The notes under the pieces were generated by a model. It worked only from the letters and a program-made list of their open reading frames with translations, was not told the origin of the DNA and searched no databases. Positions 62,008 to 64,000 of a stretch of DNA of 64,000 bases are shown in pieces. Position 1 is the stretch's first letter; the number at the start of each line of letters is the position of its first letter. This stretch comes from DATJFQ01 sp035495555 (GTDB taxonomy: Bacteria; Acidobacteriota; Vicinamibacteria; Vicinamibacterales; 2-12-FULL-66-21): the NCBI GenBank assembly GCA_035495555.1, contig DATJFQ010000078.1, positions 61,096-125,095 on the forward strand, read 5' to 3'. The position numbers and the translations under genes were made by a program.

Positions 62008-62646
62008 ATGACTGCGGTGCACCCCAACTTCTGGGCGTTCGCGGCCATTACCGTGCCGTTCGTCGTGAGCCCCGGTGCGTCCACCGCGCTGGTGCTGCGG
62101 AACAGCGTGGCGGGCGGCGTGCGAGCGGGCATCGAGACCGCGCTCGGCGTGAATGCCAGCTCCGTATGCTACGGCCTGCTGACGTCGTTCGGCGTCGCGT
62201 TGCTGCTGCAGCGGTTTCCGGTCGCGTGGGCCACGATGCGGATCGCGGGCGCGCTGTATTTATCCTGGCTTGGCGCCGTGTCGCTGATGCGCGCATTTAC
62301 GGACCGCGTCCGGTCCGCCCCAGCGCGCACGGCCGACGGCGAGCCGCGACCCGTGGCCCGGAACGTGACCGAAGGATTCATCACGAACATGCTGAATCCC
62401 TCGATCGCGGCGTTCTATCTGCTGATCGTTCCGCAGTTCGTACCGCGCACCGCGCCCGTTCGGGTGAGCGTCCTGATGCTCACGGCGATGCACGTGTCGC
62501 TCGCCCTCACGTGGCACTGCTCCTGGGCAGCCGCGGGCGGAACGCTTTCCTCGACGCTGAGCCGCCGCGGCCCGCGCCGCGCGATCGAGGCGCTGATGGG
62601 CACCGCCCTGCTGGCGATTGCCGCGAAGGTCGCGCTGAGCGCGTAG
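62008..62646 (+). CDS. LysE/RhtB-family exporter
   Basis: 212 residues with five or six membrane segments. Family signature near the N-terminus: FVVSPGASTALVLRNSVAGG and GVRAGIETALGVNASS, then YLSWLGAVSLM and NMLNPSIAAFYLLIVPQF. It exports amino acids or related small molecules. ATG 62008 places the first helix correctly; the Shine-Dalgarno is poor. It begins 51 nt from the divergent MBOAT start. Confidence 0.92.
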   Translation: MTAVHPNFWAFAAITVPFVVSPGASTALVLRNSVAGGVRAGIETALGVNASSVCYGLLTSFGVALLLQRFPVAWATMRIAGALYLSWLGAVSLMRAFTDRVRSAPARTADGEPRPVARNVTEGFITNMLNPSIAAFYLLIVPQFVPRTAPVRVSVLMLTAMHVSLALTWHCSWAAAGGTLSSTLSRRGPRRAIEALMGTALLAIAAKVALSA

Positions 62647-62688
62647 TGAGGCCTGTGACGGCTGCCGGGTGCACGATACAGACCCGGG

Positions 62689-62694
62689 TAGGAT
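62689..62694 (+). promoter_or_regulatory. -10-like element for a probably leaderless hydrolase gene
   Basis: TAGGAT ends 6 nt before the GTG at 62701 with no Shine-Dalgarno between. Confidence 0.35.
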
Positions 62695-62700
62695 CGCAGA

Positions 62701-63660
62701 GTGTCTCGATTTCCGATCTCGGATCACTTCGACGGTGAGCGGTTCTTCAACCCGTACGGACCACCGCCACGCCCGCTGAAGGACGTCGTCGCGTGGCAGC
62801 GCACGCGGCAGCGCGCTCCGTGGCCCGCCTTCGTGCCGCTGCGCGCCCATCCTGCGCCCCCGCGGGAGGTCCCGCCGGGCCGCATCGCCGTCACCTTTAT
62901 TGGGCACTCCACGTTTCTGGTACGCACGCCGTCCGCGGTGTTCATCACGGATCCGGTTTTTACGACACACGCTGGACCTTTCGGCCGCACCGGGCCGCGT
63001 CGCGTTCGTCCGCCGGCGCTGGGCCTCGCGGAACTCCCGGCCCTTGATCTCGTGCTGCTCACCCACAATCACTACGACCACCTGCAGCCGTCGTCACTCA
63101 GGGCGCTCGCGTCGCGCGGCACACCCGCGCTGGTGGCGAGCCTTGGGCTTGGCCCGCTTGGGAAAGCGCTTCGGTATCGAAGCGCCGTCGAACTCGACTG
63201 GTGGCAGTCTCACGGGATCCCCGACGTCGCACGCGTGACGAGCGTTCCGGCGCGGCACTTCTCGGCGCGCACGCTGTGGGATCGCAACCGCACGCTGTGG
63301 GCCGGCTTCATCGTCGAAGCCGGCGGCGTGACGGTGTATTTCGCCGGGGACACGGGATATTCACCAGCGTTCGAAGAAATCGGCCGGCGGTTCCCCCGCA
63401 TCGATCTCGCACTGATCCCGATCGGCGCGTACGAGCCGCGCTGGTTCATGCAGCCAGTGCACGTGAATCCCGAGGAAGCCGTCCGCATTCACCTCGACGT
63501 TCGCGCTCGCCGGAGCATCGGCATGCACTTCGGGACGTTCCAGCTCACCGACGAAGCCATCGACGAACCGATCGCCGCGCTCTCGCGAGCGCGGGACGCG
63601 GCGGGCGTCCCCGCCGAGGCGTTCGCCGTGCTCGACTTCGGGGAGACGGCGATCGTGTGA
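62701..63660 (+). CDS. Metallo-beta-lactamase-fold hydrolase (UlaG/NAPE-PLD-like)
   Basis: 319 residues. Metal motif LTHNHYDHLQ (H122, H124, D126, H127), IGHSTFLVRT and ITDPVF before it, later VPARHFSART, VYFAGDTGYSP and GMHFGTFQLTDEAIDEP. This is the COG2220 group, which includes N-acyl-phosphatidylethanolamine phospholipase D and UlaG lactonase; no signal peptide, so cytoplasmic. A phosphodiesterase or lactonase activity is likely, substrate unknown. Starts at GTG 62701, 54 nt after the LysE-like gene. Confidence 0.92.
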   Translation: MSRFPISDHFDGERFFNPYGPPPRPLKDVVAWQRTRQRAPWPAFVPLRAHPAPPREVPPGRIAVTFIGHSTFLVRTPSAVFITDPVFTTHAGPFGRTGPRRVRPPALGLAELPALDLVLLTHNHYDHLQPSSLRALASRGTPALVASLGLGPLGKALRYRSAVELDWWQSHGIPDVARVTSVPARHFSARTLWDRNRTLWAGFIVEAGGVTVYFAGDTGYSPAFEEIGRRFPRIDLALIPIGAYEPRWFMQPVHVNPEEAVRIHLDVRARRSIGMHFGTFQLTDEAIDEPIAALSRARDAAGVPAEAFAVLDFGETAIV

Positions 63661-63682
63661 ACGCCGCGCAATCGACGAGAGG

Positions 63683-63890
63683 CGCCACGAAGGCACTCGC
63701 CGAGGGCGGTGAGCATCGCGGAGCACGGAGAGGGTCGTCACGAAACCACTCGCCGAGGACGGTGAGCATCACGGAGCACGGAGAGGGTCGTCACGAACCA
63801 CTCGCCGAGGACGCTGAGCATCGCGGAGCACGGAGAGGGTCGTCACGAAACCACTCGCCGAGGACGGTGAGCATCGCGGAGCACGGAGAG
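63683..63890 (+). repeat. 53-nt tandem repeat, nearly four copies
   Basis: Copies at 63683-63735, 63736-63788, 63789-63840 (one base shorter) and 63841-63890 (truncated). Each carries CACGAAACCACTCGCCGAGG and GCGGAGCACGGAGAGGGT with one to five differences. The core is shared with the 33-nt repeat at 44171-44236. It follows the hydrolase stop by about 22 nt. Confidence 0.92.
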
Positions 63891-64000
63891 ACGCGACGAC
63901 AGCAAACCGCGAAAGTACGAGTTCGGCTTCCGTGACCTGTGTGTGTCTCGGCGAGATCCGTCGGTCGCTCGGCGGCCTCTATGGTCCCCGGCGTCGTCGG
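63891..64000. other. Unassigned sequence at the right edge
   Basis: The last 110 nt after the tandem repeats show no recognisable gene on either strand; a gene starting beyond the edge cannot be excluded. Confidence 0.5.

Noticed and set aside
63683..63890. Possible CRISPR array
   Set aside because: The units are contiguous 53-nt copies with no unique spacers between them, and no cas gene is near.

Overview
The window looks like a chromosomal segment of a high-GC acidobacterium, probably from the Vicinamibacteria lineage. The grounds are a PadR regulator paired with an ADOP-type duplicated permease (typical of Acidobacteria), many secreted proteins (three right-handed beta-helix proteins, an M14 and an M28 peptidase, a TonB-dependent receptor), sigma-54 regulators, and the overall codon and GC usage. 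This placement is inferred from gene content, not from a marker gene. I found no rRNA, tRNA, CRISPR array, transposase or prophage gene.

Layout. 1-2.7 kb: two sigma-54 activators, one cut by the window edge and preceded by a consensus -24/-12 promoter, then a small exported protein with a PEP-CTERM-like tail and a strong terminator. 2.9-9.4 kb: two paralogous beta-helix proteins around a methyltransferase; the larger ends in two PKD domains, each split by another domain. 9.6-19.8 kb: aat, apaG, an aconitase-family protein with swivel domain first, an acyl-CoA dehydrogenase, a beta-helix/PA14 protein, an M28 peptidase and an HExxH metalloprotein. 20-30.4 kb: TonB receptor, HAD phosphatase, ABC exporter, EttA, an atypical pseudopilin and a large M14 peptidase. 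30.7-40.2 kb: H1-like basic protein, HerA-like ATPase, a lipoprotein with protein-kinase-like motifs, a TatT-like lipoprotein, PadR-ADOP. 40.3-44.1 kb: DNA ligase, ligase-associated exonuclease and a GT87-like transferase with 4-nt overlaps. 44.3-52.1 kb: a coupled glycan cluster (PIG-L deacetylase, two glycosyltransferases, ABC exporter, GH-GT2 fusion). 52.3-58.5 kb: an outer-membrane barrel, then a SAM-I riboswitch-led operon (hom, aspartate kinase, cystathionine gamma-synthase-type enzyme, asd, DUF1440) transcribed leftward. 58.8-64 kb: DUF4142 protein, MBOAT/SGNH O-acetylation pair, LysE-type exporter, metallo-beta-lactamase-fold hydrolase, 53-nt tandem repeats.

How they work together. 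The operon at 54-58.5 kb covers aspartate-to-homoserine metabolism and the cystathionine step, and is probably shut off by SAM. The 44-52 kb cluster has the parts to build, trim, deacetylate and export a glycan; the MBOAT/SGNH pair could O-acetylate an exopolysaccharide.

The most unusual signal is in the gaps. Many intergenic spaces carry degenerate tandem repeats with a period of about 7 nt in several sequence families (NNCATCG, CCTCNNN, NNTTGGG, CAATNNN, AACTNNN and others), resembling the heptanucleotide STRR repeats of cyanobacteria. All six convergent gaps longer than 70 nt contain one.
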